Assembly: GCF_014075995.1 (NCBI RefSeq)
Contig: NZ_CP055153.1
Location: forward strand, 4,650,001 to 4,714,000
Direction of reading: 5' to 3'
Source: Adhaeribacter radiodurans
GTDB lineage: Bacteria > Bacteroidota > Bacteroidia > Cytophagales > Hymenobacteraceae
DNA length: 64,000 nucleotides
Part shown: positions 24,996 to 34,600 of the stretch, one piece after another
Layout of the letters: every line of letters begins with the position of its first letter
Position numbering within the stretch: position 1 is the first letter of the stretch
Position numbers and translations under genes: made by a program
Notes under the pieces: generated by a model
Databases searched by the model: none
Told to the model about the DNA's origin: nothing
The model's input: the letters and a program-made list of their open reading frames with translations, nothing else

Positions 24996-25475
24996 ATGCG
25001 TTTACTTCTCTTACTCCTGTTAATGGTTTTATTTACGTCGGCCTGCGATAACTATCCAAGGGATGCTGATAAAACTTTGGAAAAAATCAAGAAGGGTACT
25101 TTACTCGTTGGATACACCGAAAATCCGCCCTGGGTTGTAAAAACAAAGGCTGAACCAACTGGCTTGGAGGCAGAATTAATAAAAAAATTTGCTAAAACGC
25201 AGGATGCCAAAATTGTTTGGGTGAATGATACCGAGCAGGACTTATTTGAACAATTAGAAAAAAGAAAATTACACCTGGTAATTGGTGGATTTACCGATAA
25301 AAACACCTGGAAAACAAAAATCAGCTTTACCCGCCCTTATGTAAAACAACAAAAAGAAAAGCACGTAATGGCCGTGCTTAAAGGAGAAAATGCTTTAATC
25401 GTAGCTCTGGAATCTTTTTTACATCAGCAGAAATCATCTCTTAACGCTCTTCCTGCCTCGTATGAAGCCAATTGA
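24996..25475 (+). CDS. Miniature SBP_bac_3-like solute-binding lipoprotein
   Basis: 159 residues from the ATG at 24996, which opens a lipoprotein signal (MRLLLLLLLMVLFTSAC, lipid Cys17). LEKIKKGTLLVGYTENPPWVVKTKAEPTGLEAELIKKFAK is the standard first lobe of family 3 (amino-acid type) binding proteins, and KLHLVIGGFT with ISFTRPYV follows. A normal member then has about 100 residues of second lobe; here the chain jumps to KHVMAVLKGENALIVALESFL, which resembles the usual C-terminal return helix. The protein is thus about half size. It overlaps the downstream CDF-like gene by 14 bp, so the two are translationally coupled and probably work together. Confidence 0.75.
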   Translation: MRLLLLLLLMVLFTSACDNYPRDADKTLEKIKKGTLLVGYTENPPWVVKTKAEPTGLEAELIKKFAKTQDAKIVWVNDTEQDLFEQLEKRKLHLVIGGFTDKNTWKTKISFTRPYVKQQKEKHVMAVLKGENALIVALESFLHQQKSSLNALPASYEAN

Positions 25476-26421
25476 AAAATTTGAATTTCCGGCTGAATTG
25501 GTGCCTTTGTTTCAAAAAGCCAAACGCCTGGAATGGCTGACCTTAGTATATCTGGCTATTACAATTGTGGTAATGGTTGCTACAATGGGTAACTCACAAG
25601 CCATGAAAACCGCCTGGTTCGAGGATATGCTTAGCATGACTCCTTCCATAGCTTTTTTAATATCGGCCCGTATTATTGCCAAACCAGCTAATAAAGAATT
25701 TCCGTACGGCTATCATAAAGCTGTATCTATTGCCTATTTGTGCAGTTCGCTGGCGCTTTTTACGGTAGGCAGCTTTCTGGTGATAGATTCTTCCTTAACT
25801 CTTATTGAAGGCGATCGGCCAACGATTGGTACTGTGGTAATTTTTGGTCATCAAATTTGGCTGGGTTACCTGATGATGATAGCCTTGGTGTGGGGTTCGG
25901 TGCCCGCCGTTTTTTTAGGTAAAGCCAAATTGCCACTGGCTAAAAAATTACACTCCAAAAATCTTTATACCGATGCAGAAATGCAAAAAGCCGACTGGAT
26001 GACTGGCTTTGCGGCTATTTTAGGAATTACCGGTATTGGAATGGGCTGGTGGTGGGCCGATGCCGCTGCGGCAGCCATTATTTCATTAGATATAATCCAC
26101 GATGGCTACAAGAATTTAAAACAATCACTTTTTGATCTTATCGACCAGGTTCCCAAAACAGTAGATAATCAAAAAACCGATCCTATTATTAATCATATTG
26201 AAGATTTTTTAAAACAAAAACCCTGGGTGAAAGAAGCCGAAATACGATTGCGCGAAGACGGCCATATTTATTTCGGCGAAGCATTTGTGGTACCCGTCTC
26301 GCCGGATAACTTAACAGCTTACGTAGAGGCCACCAGCAAAGAAATTGAAAACATGCACTGGCATCTCCACGAATTTATTATTACTTTGGTAAGCAATCTG
26401 CCGCAGCCAGAAGAGAAATAA
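25462..26421 (+). CDS. Cation diffusion facilitator-like transporter
   Basis: 319 residues with about six transmembrane helices followed by a cytoplasmic ~85-residue domain (QKTDPIINHIEDFLKQKPWVKEAEIRLREDGHIYFGEAFV), the layout of CDF (YiiP-like) transporters. FPYGYHKAVSIAYL is a conserved CDF segment. By eye, two of the four usual TM2/TM5 metal ligands are changed: the TM2 site reads Glu54 and Ser58 (WFEDMLSMTPS), and TM5 reads Met174 and Asp178 (DAEMQKADWM) where His and Asp are usual. It may therefore carry a different ion or ligand. It overlaps the mini binding protein upstream. Confidence 0.82.
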   Translation: MKPIEKFEFPAELVPLFQKAKRLEWLTLVYLAITIVVMVATMGNSQAMKTAWFEDMLSMTPSIAFLISARIIAKPANKEFPYGYHKAVSIAYLCSSLALFTVGSFLVIDSSLTLIEGDRPTIGTVVIFGHQIWLGYLMMIALVWGSVPAVFLGKAKLPLAKKLHSKNLYTDAEMQKADWMTGFAAILGITGIGMGWWWADAAAAAIISLDIIHDGYKNLKQSLFDLIDQVPKTVDNQKTDPIINHIEDFLKQKPWVKEAEIRLREDGHIYFGEAFVVPVSPDNLTAYVEATSKEIENMHWHLHEFIITLVSNLPQPEEK

Positions 26422-26563
26422 ATTAGAATGGTTTATTTTCTTAAACTTACTTTTTCTTTATAGCAATAGTAAAAATTGTGCTTTCAAATATATCTTTTAC
26501 CTAAATTAACGCTTACTAAGCCTTGAAACTTCCCAAAAACAATAACCATTATAATCAAAAAAC

Positions 26564-27208
26564 ATGAAGAAATTTTTAAACCTATGGGTGTTAGCTTTTT
26601 TTATCGTTAGCTGTACTACCGCCAACAAAGGAAGTAAAGATGATAAAAAGGGCTGGATAAGTCTGTTCGATGGCTCTACTCTTAATGGTTGGCGGGCCGC
26701 CGAAAACCCCAGTACTTTTAGCGTAGAGAATGGTAGTATAGTGGTACACGGACCGCGGGCCCACTTATTCTACGAAGGGCCGGTGCAAAATCACGAATTC
26801 AAAAACTTTATTTTTAAGGCTCAGGTAATGACCACTCCCGGCTCTAACTCGGGTATGTTTATTCATACGGCTTACCAGGAAAACGGCTGGCCCTCTAAAG
26901 GCTACGAAATACAGGTAAATAACTCCCACACCGATTGGCGCCGGACCGGAAGTTTGTACGCCGTGCAGGACGTGAAAGAACAAATTGTAAAAGACAATGA
27001 GTGGTACACCGAACAAATTGAGGTGCAAGGCAAACGCATTACCATAAAAATAAACGACCGGACTGTAGTAGATTATACCGAACCAGACAGTGTAGCCGTA
27101 AAAAATGCCGGGGGTAAAATGCTTTCCAGTGGTACGGTAGCCTTGCAAGGCCACGACCCAGACAGTAAGGTTTATTTTAAAGATGTAATGATTAAGCCTT
27201 TACCCTAG
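26564..27208 (+). CDS. DUF1080 (3-keto-disaccharide hydrolase-like) lipoprotein
   Basis: 214 residues. The signal peptide ends in a lipobox (LWVLAFFIVSC). KGWISLFDGSTLNGWRAAENPSTFSVENGSIVVHGP is the standard DUF1080 opening; GSNSGMFIHTAYQENGWPSKGYEIQVNN and VALQGHDPDSKVYFKDVMIKPL complete the concanavalin-like beta sandwich. DUF1080 proteins are widespread in Bacteroidota and Planctomycetes; some have 3-keto-glycoside hydrolase activity. It is monocistronic, with a long hairpin terminator downstream. A link to the ThuA/isomerase genes at 53-57 kb is possible but not shown. Confidence 0.9.
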   Translation: MKKFLNLWVLAFFIVSCTTANKGSKDDKKGWISLFDGSTLNGWRAAENPSTFSVENGSIVVHGPRAHLFYEGPVQNHEFKNFIFKAQVMTTPGSNSGMFIHTAYQENGWPSKGYEIQVNNSHTDWRRTGSLYAVQDVKEQIVKDNEWYTEQIEVQGKRITIKINDRTVVDYTEPDSVAVKNAGGKMLSSGTVALQGHDPDSKVYFKDVMIKPLP

Positions 27209-27261
27209 CAAATAAATTTTTACTTTATTAACCAATAAGTGTTCTTTCGCTTTTAATTGGT

Positions 27262-27318
27262 AAACGATTGTAAATAAGAAAAGCGGCAAATGGCCGCTTT
27301 TCTTATTTACAATCGTTT
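27262..27318. terminator. Long perfect hairpin terminator
   Basis: A 26-bp perfect stem: left arm 27262-27287 (starting AAACGATTGTAAATAAGAAA and ending GCGGC), loop AAATG, right arm 27293-27318. The inner AAAAGCGGC/GCCGCTTTT gives a GC core with a T-run on each strand. It follows the DUF1080 gene by 53 bp. Confidence 0.88.
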
Positions 27319-27409
27319 ATTTAACTTAAATTAAAAAATTAACACTTCAATTAAAACAACTTACTTTTACTTTCTTAAACATTCAATTTAAATAAGCATT
27401 TTGCTTTTT

Positions 27410-27937
27410 ATGTTTCCTAATCTTTACACCAAACGGCTGGTACTCCGGCAAATAACCCAAGACGATATTGAACAAGTATTTAAAGGTTTATCCGACGAAA
27501 GAGTGGTGCAGTACTACGGTGTTTCTTATGATTCTTTGGCAGCTACCCAGGCGCAAATTAATTGGTATTATGCCTTGTATATACAGCAAACGGGTATTTG
27601 GTGGGGACTTTGTACCGCTAATAACCCCGAATTAATTGGGGCTTGTGGCATTAACAATATTTCGCGCCAGCACGGTAAGGCGCAGCTAGGTTTCTGGCTT
27701 TTGCCGGCTTATTGGAATCAAGGCTTAATGTACGAAGCCGTTGATGCCTGCCTCGATTTTGGGTTTAACGAACTACGCGTTCATCGTCTGGAAGCTTACG
27801 TAGAAACTTTAAATCACGCTTCGGTGGCTTTACTCCAAAAACTTCGCTTTCAGCACGAAGGTACCTTCCGGGAGTATGAGTACAAAAACGGAAGATATAT
27901 TAACGTTGGCATCTACTCGCGACTTTGTACGGAGTAA
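27410..27937 (+). CDS. GNAT-family N-acetyltransferase
   Basis: 175 residues from the ATG at 27410 (a TTG three codons earlier is also in frame). It is of the RimJ/RimL type: LYTKRLVLRQITQDDIEQVFKGLSD at the N-terminus, GKAQLGFWLLPAYWNQGLMYEAVDACLDFGF as the acetyl-CoA-binding block, and NHASVALLQKLRFQHEGTFREYEYKNGRYINVGIYSRL at the end. It should transfer acetyl from acetyl-CoA to an amine, possibly a protein N-terminus; the substrate is unknown. Cytosolic and monocistronic. Confidence 0.92.
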   Translation: MFPNLYTKRLVLRQITQDDIEQVFKGLSDERVVQYYGVSYDSLAATQAQINWYYALYIQQTGIWWGLCTANNPELIGACGINNISRQHGKAQLGFWLLPAYWNQGLMYEAVDACLDFGFNELRVHRLEAYVETLNHASVALLQKLRFQHEGTFREYEYKNGRYINVGIYSRLCTE

Positions 27938-28011
27938 TTTGGCACAGATAGTAAGGCAAATAAATAGCTTCTTTCTCTCCATTTTTGAGCCTGATGCGTT
28001 AATTTAGGTGT

Positions 28012-30987
28012 ATGATTAAAAAATTAATTTGGTTGTTCTTTCTGCTGTTTCCAGCAAAAATTTTCGCGCAAGCTTATTGGCAGCAAGAAGTAAACTATAA
28101 AATAAACGTAACCCTCAACGATCAAAAACATACTTTAACCGCCACCGAAGAATTAGAATATAGTAACCATTCGCCGGATCAGTTAACCTTTATTTACTTT
28201 CATTTATGGCCGAACGCTTACCAAAACAACCAAACAGCCCTGGGCAAGCAATTGCTTCGTTTAAAAAAATCAGATTTTTACTTTGCCGCGCCGGAAGAAA
28301 GAGGATACATTACTAATTTAGATTTTAAAGTTAATGGCCAGTCGGCTAAACTGGAATACGACGAACAAAATCCGGATATTGGCAAGCTTATTTTAAATGA
28401 GCCTTTGCTTTCCGGTCAGCGGGTTGTTATTACTACTCCGTTTACTGTAAAAATTCCGGGCTCTTTTTCGCGGTTCGGGCACTTAGGCCAATCCTACCAA
28501 ATAACACAGTGGTTTCCGAAACCAGCGGTTTACGATAAAAAAGGCTGGCACCCCATGCCCTACTTAGACCAGGGCGAGTTTTACAGTGAGTTTGGCAAAT
28601 TTGAGGTAGCGATTACCTTACCCGCTAATTACATTGTGGGGGCTACGGGTGTATTGCAAAATTCCGAAGAACGGGCTCGGATGGATGCCCTAGCGGCAGA
28701 AACAGCCGCTAAAACTACTTTTACCGAGGACTTATTTTTTCCTGCTTCGGCTACCGAAACCAAAACCTTACGGTATGTTCAAGCTAATATTCATGATTTT
28801 GCCTGGTTTGCCGACAAGCGTTTTAACGTTTTAAAAAGTGAGGTAATTTTACCAAATTCAAATCGCACGGTTACTACCTGGCTGCTCTTTTTAAATAAAA
28901 ATGCTACGGCCTGGGTAAACAGTTTAAAGGATATTAACCGGGCGGTAAAAAATTACTCTGAGTGGGTGGGCGAATACCCGTATGAGCAAGCTACGGCTGT
29001 AGATGGTGCCTTAAGTGCTGGTTCAGGCATGGAATATCCCATGGTAACCGTTACCGACCCCGAAGCAATTGTGCACGAAGTAGGTCATAACTGGTTTTAC
29101 GGCATACTAGCCACGAATGAACGGGATTATGCCTGGATGGACGAAGGAATAAATTCTTATTATGAGTTTCGCGTAAGCGAGCAAGAAGATCCTAACTATA
29201 GTCAGTTATCCTTTCTGGTAACGAATAAAAATCTCCGGAGTCTGTTCGGGCTGGAAAATGTGCATGCCAACACCTTAAATTTACTATTATATCAAATGGC
29301 AGCGAGCCGGGGTTTAGATCAGCCGGTACAGTTACCCTCGGCTAATTTTACTTCTACCAACTACGGAGCCATTGTGTATTTAAAAATGGGAATCCTGTTT
29401 AAATACTTGGCGGGCTATTTAGGCCAGGAACGCTTTGATAAAGCCATGCAAGCGTATTTTCAGAAGTGGCAGTTCCGACATCCTTACCCCGAAGATTTAC
29501 AGGCGGTACTGGAACAGGAAAGCGGGGAAAAACTGGACTGGTTTTTTCATAACTTAATTAAAACCACTTCTCCGGTTGATGCGGCAGTAACGAATGTTAC
29601 TACCTCCGGCTCTACTTTACAGGTTACCATCCAAAACCGGTCGGCCTTTCCTGTTGCTGTACCCGTTGCGGCGGTAGATGCGGACAACAAAATTCTGGAA
29701 CTGCATTGGACCGGCCCAATGGTGCACGACCAAAAGTTAATTTTTAAGAATGCCGCCGATGCCCGTAAAATTTTAATTGACCCGGAAAATATTGTACCCG
29801 AAATAAACCGCACCAATAACCAATATAAATTAACAGGTTCATTTCCTTTACAGGAAAAACTCAAATTGCAGTTTCTGGCCGGAATAGAACAACCCGACCG
29901 CAAACAGCTGTATTACCTGCCTGTAGTTGGGGCCAATACCTACGATAAATTTATGTTGGGTTTAGCAGTTTATAACAGTTCGCTCATTCAAAAAAAAGTA
30001 AATTATGCGGTTATACCACTGTACAGTTTCGGGCAAAACAAGGTAAACGGCATGGGCGCATTCAACTTAAATATCTTACCCAGAAAAAATATGGGAAGTA
30101 CTACGTTGGGCTTTCAGGTTTCCCGATTCGAGCGTTTTATTAAATATGAGCCTTTTCTTACTATAAATTGGCCCAAAAGCAGCGGGTATGCGCCGGATAA
30201 TCAGTTACGCTTCAGCTCCACTCACGTGAGTTCGCTTCAACAGGTAGAATTAGATAGGCCGGAAACTAATTTTGAGTATACTTTTGCTTATACCATTCCT
30301 TCGGTGCAATACCGTATATCGAGCAACAACGCCGTAACCCGGCTGGCCGCGAAAGCAGAAGCTACTATTTTTATTGTGAATCAGAACATTACTACCCAAA
30401 ACAAACCCCTATTAGGTAAGCTAACTTTAGAGTACGACCACGAGTATCAAAAAGGTAAAAAGTGGCAAATCCGATTTTTTGCGGGCAAGTTTTTCGGCAA
30501 TAAGCCACAAGGTTTGGGTTATGAGCAGTTCTGGTTAGGTTTGAGCGGCAGCCAGGATTATAAAAAAGAAAGTATTTTCCTGGATCGGTCGCAGCAGAGC
30601 CGCGCGCTTACGGCATTTGTGCACCAAACCGACAACCGGGAAGGAGCATTTAAAAACTACCTGCCCGTTTATGCCGACCGGTGGTTAACTACCCTAAACG
30701 TAGCGGCTGATTTACCAGTTACTCCCTTTAGCACTTACGCCGATTTGGGCTTGGCTTCTTTTAGTACCGATCCGATTTTTACCAATAAACAAACTAAATT
30801 TTATTATGGTAGCGGGCTTAGTTTGCGCGGCAGTAAACTTTTACAATTGTATTTTCCGGTAGTAGGTAGTAATTACAAAAATAATATTCCATCTAGCTTC
30901 AAAGATTTTACCCGAAACATCCGGTTTGCTTTAAATTTAGCGGCTTATAATCCTTTTCAATTTATTAGTAATACTTTAAAACAATGA
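28012..30987 (+). CDS. M1-family zinc metallopeptidase, exported
   Basis: 991 residues with an N-terminal signal peptide (MIKKLIWLFFLLFPAKIFAQ). Residues about 25-250 form the beta-rich N-terminal domain. The catalytic HEXXH is His355-His359 (IVHEVGHNWF) with the third zinc ligand Glu378 (AWMDEGINSYYEF), an exact M1 spacing of 18 residues. The exopeptidase GAMEN motif is replaced by GSGMEYPM just upstream. The C-terminal ~400 residues (from about 620) are beta-rich and may form an outer-membrane-like or accessory domain. It probably degrades peptides in the periplasm or at the surface. Its stop overlaps the diphosphatase start by 4 bp (ATGA). Confidence 0.92.
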   Translation: MIKKLIWLFFLLFPAKIFAQAYWQQEVNYKINVTLNDQKHTLTATEELEYSNHSPDQLTFIYFHLWPNAYQNNQTALGKQLLRLKKSDFYFAAPEERGYITNLDFKVNGQSAKLEYDEQNPDIGKLILNEPLLSGQRVVITTPFTVKIPGSFSRFGHLGQSYQITQWFPKPAVYDKKGWHPMPYLDQGEFYSEFGKFEVAITLPANYIVGATGVLQNSEERARMDALAAETAAKTTFTEDLFFPASATETKTLRYVQANIHDFAWFADKRFNVLKSEVILPNSNRTVTTWLLFLNKNATAWVNSLKDINRAVKNYSEWVGEYPYEQATAVDGALSAGSGMEYPMVTVTDPEAIVHEVGHNWFYGILATNERDYAWMDEGINSYYEFRVSEQEDPNYSQLSFLVTNKNLRSLFGLENVHANTLNLLLYQMAASRGLDQPVQLPSANFTSTNYGAIVYLKMGILFKYLAGYLGQERFDKAMQAYFQKWQFRHPYPEDLQAVLEQESGEKLDWFFHNLIKTTSPVDAAVTNVTTSGSTLQVTIQNRSAFPVAVPVAAVDADNKILELHWTGPMVHDQKLIFKNAADARKILIDPENIVPEINRTNNQYKLTGSFPLQEKLKLQFLAGIEQPDRKQLYYLPVVGANTYDKFMLGLAVYNSSLIQKKVNYAVIPLYSFGQNKVNGMGAFNLNILPRKNMGSTTLGFQVSRFERFIKYEPFLTINWPKSSGYAPDNQLRFSSTHVSSLQQVELDRPETNFEYTFAYTIPSVQYRISSNNAVTRLAAKAEATIFIVNQNITTQNKPLLGKLTLEYDHEYQKGKKWQIRFFAGKFFGNKPQGLGYEQFWLGLSGSQDYKKESIFLDRSQQSRALTAFVHQTDNREGAFKNYLPVYADRWLTTLNVAADLPVTPFSTYADLGLASFSTDPIFTNKQTKFYYGSGLSLRGSKLLQLYFPVVGSNYKNNIPSSFKDFTRNIRFALNLAAYNPFQFISNTLKQ

Positions 30988-31571
30988 GTCAGTTTAGGTC
31001 TGGTTATGGCTGGTGGGTGGTACTTGCCTTGGGAGTAATAGCTTGTAAAACAGATTATGAGAATTTGCCCGCCTTTACCGAAAAAAAGTACTTACAAGCT
31101 GTAGTTGAAATACCTGCCGGTACCAATCAGGTACTAAAATATGACTCTAAAACGCAAGAGTTTCGCAATACTACTGGCCAATCCATTCAATTTTTACCTT
31201 ATCCTGGCAATTTTGGGTTTATTCCGTCTACTAAAACACCCGGCGAAAAAGCCGGCGATGAACAAGCCATGGATATTTTAGTATTATCTGAAAGTCAGCC
31301 GAGTGGTACGGTAATAGAAGTTTTACCCATTGGTATGTTATTGCTGGAGCGCGACGGCTTGCCCGACCCCAAAGTAATTGCTGTACCAGCTAAACCCACC
31401 CAGCAAATTATGGAGGCCACCGACTACGCTACTCTTAACCGGAAATACCCCGCAATTAAGGAAATAATTACCCAATGGTTCGCGCATGCCAACCCAAGCC
31501 AGAAGGTACGTATTTTAGGCTGGAAAAATGAACGCTACACCGAAGATGAGATCAGACGACGACTGCGGTAG
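30984..31571 (+). CDS. Inorganic-diphosphatase-like lipoprotein
   Basis: 195 residues. Unlike the usual cytosolic enzyme it begins with a lipoprotein signal (WWVVLALGVIAC, lipid Cys21). The family I pyrophosphatase core is clear: YPGNFGFIPSTKTP, then GDEQAMDILVLSESQPSG and GMLLLERDGLPDPKVIAVPA. Aligned by eye to E. coli PPase, Asp65, Asp70 and Asp102 are kept (here 92, 97 and 128). The catalytic-base Asp67 becomes Gln94, Tyr55 becomes Phe77, and Arg43 has no clear match, so normal diphosphatase activity is doubtful. It is translationally coupled to the M1 peptidase. Predicted location is the periplasm or an envelope membrane. Confidence 0.82.
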   Translation: MSQFRSGYGWWVVLALGVIACKTDYENLPAFTEKKYLQAVVEIPAGTNQVLKYDSKTQEFRNTTGQSIQFLPYPGNFGFIPSTKTPGEKAGDEQAMDILVLSESQPSGTVIEVLPIGMLLLERDGLPDPKVIAVPAKPTQQIMEATDYATLNRKYPAIKEIITQWFAHANPSQKVRILGWKNERYTEDEIRRRLR

Positions 31572-31631
31572 AAGGATGAAGAAATAAGGTGTTCAAAAGT
31601 GAGTATTATTTTCAACAACCAGTCTACAGGT

Positions 31632-34600
31632 CTATTTACCAATTAAAATAAAAGGCGCCCAGTAATACGGCTGGCTATACCGGTCCTGCTTAAGCATTTT
31701 ACGTTTGGCTGCATGCAAAGCCCTTGCTTTACTTTTTCCAGAAAGTAGTTGCCGATAAAAGTCTTCCATTAAATCAGCCGTAGACTCATCCGATACCTTC
31801 CAGACAGACACCATTATATTTTTTGCTCCGGCATACAATAAGGCTCTGGTTAAGCCAATAACCCCTTCGCTCGGAACAATTTTTCCTAAACCGGTTTCAC
31901 AAGCGGAGAGCGTAACCAAATCGGCTTTTAAATGCAAGTTGTATATTTCTCCGGTATACAAAATTCCATCCTCCTGGTCAGTTTTGTCCGGGGCAAGTAC
32001 CAAACCAGAAAGCTCCGGGTACTTTTCGTTCACAAAACCATGAGTAGCTAAATGAATGAAATTATATTGAGCCGTTTCCAGGCTTTTTATTTGATTCTCA
32101 CTGGCTTGTTGATGTAGGAAAACCTTGGCCGGCACTCCCTTGGCCTGGAACAGTTGAGCAATATTTTTAACTTCTCTTTCCGAAGCAGGTAAAGGTCGGG
32201 GGTACTTCCCTTCCAGCAGCAAAGTTTCTGGTATTATATTATTGCGGACATCCGAATAATATTTTTTATTTCTTTCAATATCTACATTGTCTAATTGCTG
32301 ATTTATAATCTGAGAGGTAATATTATTTCTATTATTTACTCTTTCTAATTCACTTTCTTCGTAATTCTCCTGGTGAAAAAGTTTGGTTTGGATATTGGCG
32401 CGCTGATTACTCCGGGCAGGGGATTCAAATACAGGAGCCATCGCCAATAATTGTTTATTTTCTGTTTCCTGGGTTTGAATTAATCGCTCGTATAACAGCC
32501 CGGCCGAATAGGCATAACTAACGTTATATTTTTTTAATAAATACGCTTTTCGTTTATCTTCCTTAACTTCTCTCGGTTTGGTGAGCAATGCCTCAAAAGG
32601 AAAAGTGGTTAACTCCCCTGCCGGAATAATAATTAATGATTTAATAGATTTAGGAAGAGAAGCAGGAATAAATAATTGGTATAAGGCGTAGGCAACTTGC
32701 TGGTGCAAATCATGATCCTTATAAAGTATACTTTCACGGAAAGCAGTTAACCGCCGCTGAAAAAGGCTATCTAAAACAACAGATTCTACCTTGTAAAATT
32801 TACGGCCCATAATAAATACCTGCAGGAGAGTATCTGTTAGTACGTAGTCTAACAAAGCTGTTTTTTCATCTAACACCCCTTGCAATTGCTTTGGTGTTAC
32901 TGCTTGCAGTTGGTATTTGAGGCTATAAAATTTAGGGTATTTCTTTTCGAGTTGATTTACCAGTTTTTCCTGTTGCAGATGCGCCCGAAACAAGTTATTC
33001 TGATAGAACACTAATTTACTACTATCTGCCTCTTTTCCTTTAGCAAGTTCCTTCACCAAACGCTGCGAGAACTGAGCCATTTGGCTACGAAATAGTTGAT
33101 CTTGTTGTAACAGGGAATCAGGAATTTCGGCAAACGTTTTAGCTTTTGATTCGGCCAGCGAAGCAGTAAGCACACTGGCTTTTCCCCGTTCTGCAAAGTA
33201 GAAAGCCTTATCTAAATAGCGTTGATCTTTGGTTAATTGATACACTTTTAAACACAAAGGCAATGCCTGTTGATATAGCTTCATGGCACTGGCCGTAAAA
33301 GCTACTTTATCGTTTTCGCCGGTATAATTTTGCTGAATTTTATAAGCTACAGAATCTGCGGAGCAGGAAGTTTGCAGCGCCAGAATTAAATCTTTAATGG
33401 CGTGCGATTGGTTAAATAAATGTTCCAATACTTCTGCCTTCGACTGCAGCGATAAAAGTAAAGTTACGGGAGTGAGATAAGGTTTAGTATGCCCGGCAAG
33501 AATAGGATTGTGCGAAATTAAAGAATCCTGAAAGGAAGGCACATTGGCCATTATAGCCTTCTGAAATAATTGTAAAGATTTTCTGGGCTCGTCTTTAAGG
33601 CGGTAAACATTACCTAGGTAATTATAGGTATCGGCCACGCCCGGATGGGCATTTCCAAATGTTTTCCGGTAACCTTGCAAGGCTTTCTGATGATACTCTA
33701 AAGCTAATTTATAGTCGCCTTGTGCCTGGTAAATATTGCCCAGATTGTTATAGGCTTCCGCCACCCCGGGATGTGATTCGCCTAGAGACTTAAGATAAGT
33801 GTTTACTGCCTTCTGATGGTATTCTAAAGCCTTTCCGTAATCCTTTTTAGCATAATATAACTTACCTAAATTATTATAAGAATCTGCTACTTTCGGGTGC
33901 GATTCATTTAAAACTTTGAGCCGGATGAGCAACGCTTTCTGATGATATTCCAAAGCCAGTGTATAATCGCCTTTTGCCTGGTAAATATTGCCCAGGTTGT
34001 TGTAAGAATCTGCTACATTATGGTGCATTTCACCGTGAACAGCCACCCGGATTTGTAATGCTTTATGGAAATACTCTAAAGCCTTATCATACTCTCCTTT
34101 CGCGGCGTAAACGTTGCCGATTACGTAGTACGAATTACCTACGCTGGTATGTGCTTCGCCGGACACCACCCGCCGAATTTCTAAGGTTTGCTGGTAATTT
34201 TCCAGGGCTTTATCGTACTCGCCTTTATCGAAATAAGTATTTCCCAATTCCTTATAAGAATCTGCAACTGCCGGATGAACTTTTCCGAATGTAGCCAGAA
34301 AACCCTGCAACGCTTTTTGATGATATTCTAAAGCCTTTTCATATTCCCCCGTAACTTGGTACAGGCTGCCCAATCGAATATAAGATTCTGAAACAGAATG
34401 ATGGCTCTCCTTTAAAGTGGCTCTCCGAATCTGTAAACCCTTTTGCAGATATTCTAAAGCTTTAGTGTACTCCCCTCTAACCCGGTACAAACTACCCAGG
34501 TTGTTGTAGGAATCTGCTGTTCTAAGATGCTTTTCGCCATAAATAGTACGCCGCATCTGTAATGCCTTTAAATGGTATTCTAATGCTGTATCGTACTCGC

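Noticed and set aside
26765-27154. Minus-strand frame of 129 codons opposite the DUF1080 gene
   Set aside because: Antisense shadow; the plus-strand protein has a signal peptide, lipobox and complete domain.
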